Positions 4,202-6,452 of a DNA stretch of 6,452 bases are shown here, piece by piece. Origin of the DNA: Desulfobulbaceae bacterium (GTDB lineage Bacteria > Desulfobacterota > Desulfobulbia > Desulfobulbales > Desulfocapsaceae). The stretch covers positions 1 through 6,452 of the forward strand of contig JAHEMX010000220.1 of assembly GCA_024643445.1 (NCBI GenBank), in the 5' to 3' direction. A program made the position numbers and the translations under genes. The notes under the pieces are model-generated. The model worked only from the letters and a program-made list of their open reading frames with translations. It had not been told where the DNA came from and searched no databases. The stretch's first letter is position 1, and each line of letters opens with the position of its first letter.

Positions 4202-6452
4202 ATGAACACATCAAGGAATACTCTTCGCCCAGCGCACCTGTGGCACGCGGCTATGATGAGCACTCTTTTTTTTCTCATCTGCCTCAGTTTTGCTGCTGCG
4301 CGGCCGGCCTTGGCTGCTCAGCAGAAAACCGCCTATCTGCCACTGCAGATAATTGCTCCACAGATCGACGCAGCGTTTGCCAATCAGATTGACAACGCCT
4401 ATCGCACGGCCCTGGCGGAAAATGATCTGGTGATGGTTCCCCGGGAGACGGCCAAAACGATAGTGGATTACAAGCAGTGGCCGCCCGATGTCAAGACACT
4501 GGCAGCGGTGGCTGAAAAAACGGGATACGACAGTATAGCCGCCGGCTCTTTTACGGTGATAGGCGAGCAGATCAGTGTTGATGTCAAGGTATACGACATC
4601 CTCGCACCGGATAAACCAAAATATTTTTTCCAGGACGCACCTTCGATCACTTCCTATGACACCGTTATCAGTGGTGTAATCAAACAAATTGTCGCCTTCT
4701 CCCAGCGGGATCAATTTATTGCCTCAATCAAACCCGAGGGCAACAAGCGAATTGACTCTGGCGCCATTCTTAGAAAAATTGCCACGAAAGCCGGTGACCC
4801 CTACTCTCCCAGCGGACTCCGTGAGGATTTGAAGGCAATCTATAAAATGGGCTATTTCGACGATGTGCAGATAGACCTCGTCGATGGTGAAGGCGGTAAA
4901 GAGATCACCTTCCGGGTCACCGAAAAACCGACAATCAGCTCCATTACCTATGCGGGCCTTGATGAACTCTCGGAAAAAGACGTGTCTGAAGCCACCACCC
5001 TCAAGGAAAACAGTATTTTAAATCCGGTCCGTGTAAATGGTGCCGCTGAAGCTATCAGGGCGCTCTACAAGTCAAAGGGTTACTACAATACCACGGTCAC
5101 CCCCACCATCAGTTACCCGACCCCGGACAGCGCAGCGGTGCGCTTTGTCATCGACGAGGGGAAAAAGATATATATCAAGAAAATCACCTTTGAGGGCAAC
5201 AAAACCTTTGACAGCGGTGATCTCGAGGATGTTATCGAGACGACCACAAAAGGCTGGCTCTCATGGCTGACTGAATCCGGGCTGATCAATCTGGATCTCG
5301 TCAATCAGGATGCGGCTCGGATCGTTGCCTTCTATAACAATAACGGGTTTCTCGAAGCGCATGTCGGCGCACCGGTCGTCACCCAGGACGCGGAATGGCT
5401 CTATGTCAAGTTTATCGTGGAAGAGGGTCCCCGTTTCAAAGTCGGTACCGTTGATATCACGGGTGATCTTATCGCCGACAAAGAAGTGTTTATCAAGATG
5501 CTCACCTTCAGAAGCGAAGAATATCTGAGTCGGAAAACGCTTCGTGAAGATATTCTAAAAGTAACCGATTACTACTCCGAGCAGGGCTATGCCTTTGCCG
5601 AAATCCGCCCCGACCTGAATAAATCGGCTTCAGGCTCGCGAGTGGATGTCATGCTCAAGGTTTCCAAGGGCGATCTGGTCTACATCAACCGGCTTGGCAT
5701 ACGCGGTAACACGCGAACCCGCGACAATGTAATCCGTCGTGAACTCCTGATTGCAGAAGGCGGGCTCTTCGATGCAAAAGCATTACGGGATAGCTCGCAA
5801 AAGCTGCAACGCCTCGATTTTTTCGAAGAGGTGGACATAGCGCCGGAACCGGCGCTTGATCCCTCCAAAATGAACGTCACCGTCAATGTGAAGGAGAAAA
5901 GTACTGGACAGTTCAGCGTCGGTGCCGGGTATTCCTCCGTTGACAAGCTCATTCTGATGGGTGAGATTTCAGAGAACAACTTTCTCGGCATGGGTCATCG
6001 TCTCGCCCTCAGCGGCAATATCGGCGGTAAAAGCTCCCGTTTCAATCTGGGATGGACCAATCCACGCCTCAACGACACCAATCTCTCCGTCGGCGCGGAC
6101 CTGTTCAACTGGGAACGGGAATATGATGATTACACCAGGAATTCCAAGGGTGGTGCGTTGCGCTTCGGCCACCCCTTCTGGGAACAATGGCGGATGTACG
6201 AGACCTATAGCTATACAGACACACAGCTCAGCGACGTCTCAGAGAATGCTTCCTACATCATCAGGGAATCACAGGATGTGCCGATTACCAGTGCTTTTAC
6301 GCTTGCTTTTATTCGTGACACCCGCGACAAACTCTACGGCGCAACCACCGGTTCCAGGAACTCGATCAGTGTGAAATACGCCGGCGGGATACTGGGCGGC
6401 GATTCACAGTTCACCAAAGCGGAAGGCACCTCCGCCTGGTATTTCCCTCTGC
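4202..6452 (+). CDS. bamA: Outer membrane protein assembly factor BamA/Omp85 with extra N-terminal domain (3' partial)
   Basis: BamA is the outer-membrane channel that folds and inserts beta-barrel proteins. The frame is open from ATG 4202 to the window edge (750 residues; typical members have 800-900). A signal peptide covers 1-38, with arginines at 5 and 9, a hydrophobic core at 20-33 and a likely cut after ALA at 38. Residues about 43-168 form an extra domain resembling TolB N-terminal or CsgG-type folds (LPLQIIAP, VMVPRE, AAGSFTVIGEQISVDVKVYD). Five POTRA repeats follow: about 172-242, 243-322, 323-411, 412-491 and 492-567. Typical strands are ITFEGNKTF, VDITGDLI and LGIRGNTRTRDNVIRREL. 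The barrel begins near 568 (GQFSVGAGYSS, ENNFLGMGHRL) and includes FIRDTRDKLYGATTGSRNSI (703-722). The later barrel with the VRGF loop is outside. ATG 4112 is in frame with no stop between and would add 30 residues. A GAGGA 13 nt before it is poorly spaced, and signal-peptide shape favours 4202. Confidence 0.92.
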   Translation, partial: MNTSRNTLRPAHLWHAAMMSTLFFLICLSFAAARPALAAQQKTAYLPLQIIAPQIDAAFANQIDNAYRTALAENDLVMVPRETAKTIVDYKQWPPDVKTLAAVAEKTGYDSIAAGSFTVIGEQISVDVKVYDILAPDKPKYFFQDAPSITSYDTVISGVIKQIVAFSQRDQFIASIKPEGNKRIDSGAILRKIATKAGDPYSPSGLREDLKAIYKMGYFDDVQIDLVDGEGGKEITFRVTEKPTISSITYAGLDELSEKDVSEATTLKENSILNPVRVNGAAEAIRALYKSKGYYNTTVTPTISYPTPDSAAVRFVIDEGKKIYIKKITFEGNKTFDSGDLEDVIETTTKGWLSWLTESGLINLDLVNQDAARIVAFYNNNGFLEAHVGAPVVTQDAEWLYVKFIVEEGPRFKVGTVDITGDLIADKEVFIKMLTFRSEEYLSRKTLREDILKVTDYYSEQGYAFAEIRPDLNKSASGSRVDVMLKVSKGDLVYINRLGIRGNTRTRDNVIRRELLIAEGGLFDAKALRDSSQKLQRLDFFEEVDIAPEPALDPSKMNVTVNVKEKSTGQFSVGAGYSSVDKLILMGEISENNFLGMGHRLALSGNIGGKSSRFNLGWTNPRLNDTNLSVGADLFNWEREYDDYTRNSKGGALRFGHPFWEQWRMYETYSYTDTQLSDVSENASYIIRESQDVPITSAFTLAFIRDTRDKLYGATTGSRNSISVKYAGGILGGDSQFTKAEGTSAWYFPL

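Overview
The window looks like a chromosomal segment from a Gram-negative, non-enterobacterial organism. The best fit is a Desulfobacterota (former Deltaproteobacteria) genome of moderate GC. This is inferred from an Omp85 assembly protein with a deltaproteobacterial flavour, a divergent DnaA, an FAD-type protoporphyrinogen oxidase and a ComF protein sitting together. No rRNA or other taxonomic marker is present, so the placement is tentative.

Layout, left to right: (1) 1-1151 (+), the C-terminal four fifths of a HemG/HemY-type protoporphyrinogen oxidase cut by the left edge. (2) 1224-2546 (-), a complete DnaA-family replication initiator, convergent with hemG across a 72 bp gap. (3) About 2547-3112, a non-coding region of more than 500 bp. 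It holds the likely dnaA promoter, a GC-rich nested stem-loop, a row of TTATC-core (DnaA-box-like) sites, a 20 bp tandem repeat and an extremely AT-rich block (11 G/C in 80 bases at 2941-3020). Together these resemble a replication origin or a DnaA-controlled regulatory region. (4) 3113-3874 (-), a ComF-family protein with a cysteine-rich double zinc ribbon and a phosphoribosyltransferase domain. (5) 3875-4201, a divergent intergenic region with a candidate bamA promoter overlapping a 21 bp dyad. (6) 4202 to the right edge (+), a BamA/Omp85 outer-membrane assembly protein with signal peptide, an unusual extra N-terminal domain, five POTRA repeats and the first part of the beta-barrel; its 3' end lies outside the window.

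The genes do not form one operon or pathway: haem synthesis, replication initiation, a ComF protein and outer-membrane biogenesis are separate housekeeping functions. The parts most worth a second look are the dnaA/origin-like block and the domain architecture of BamA. DnaA lacks its usual dnaN neighbour on either side here, and its ATP-binding motifs depart from the consensus. That raises the possibility of a second, specialised DnaA, although clade-wide divergence is equally possible. I saw no mobile element, CRISPR array, tRNA or rRNA.
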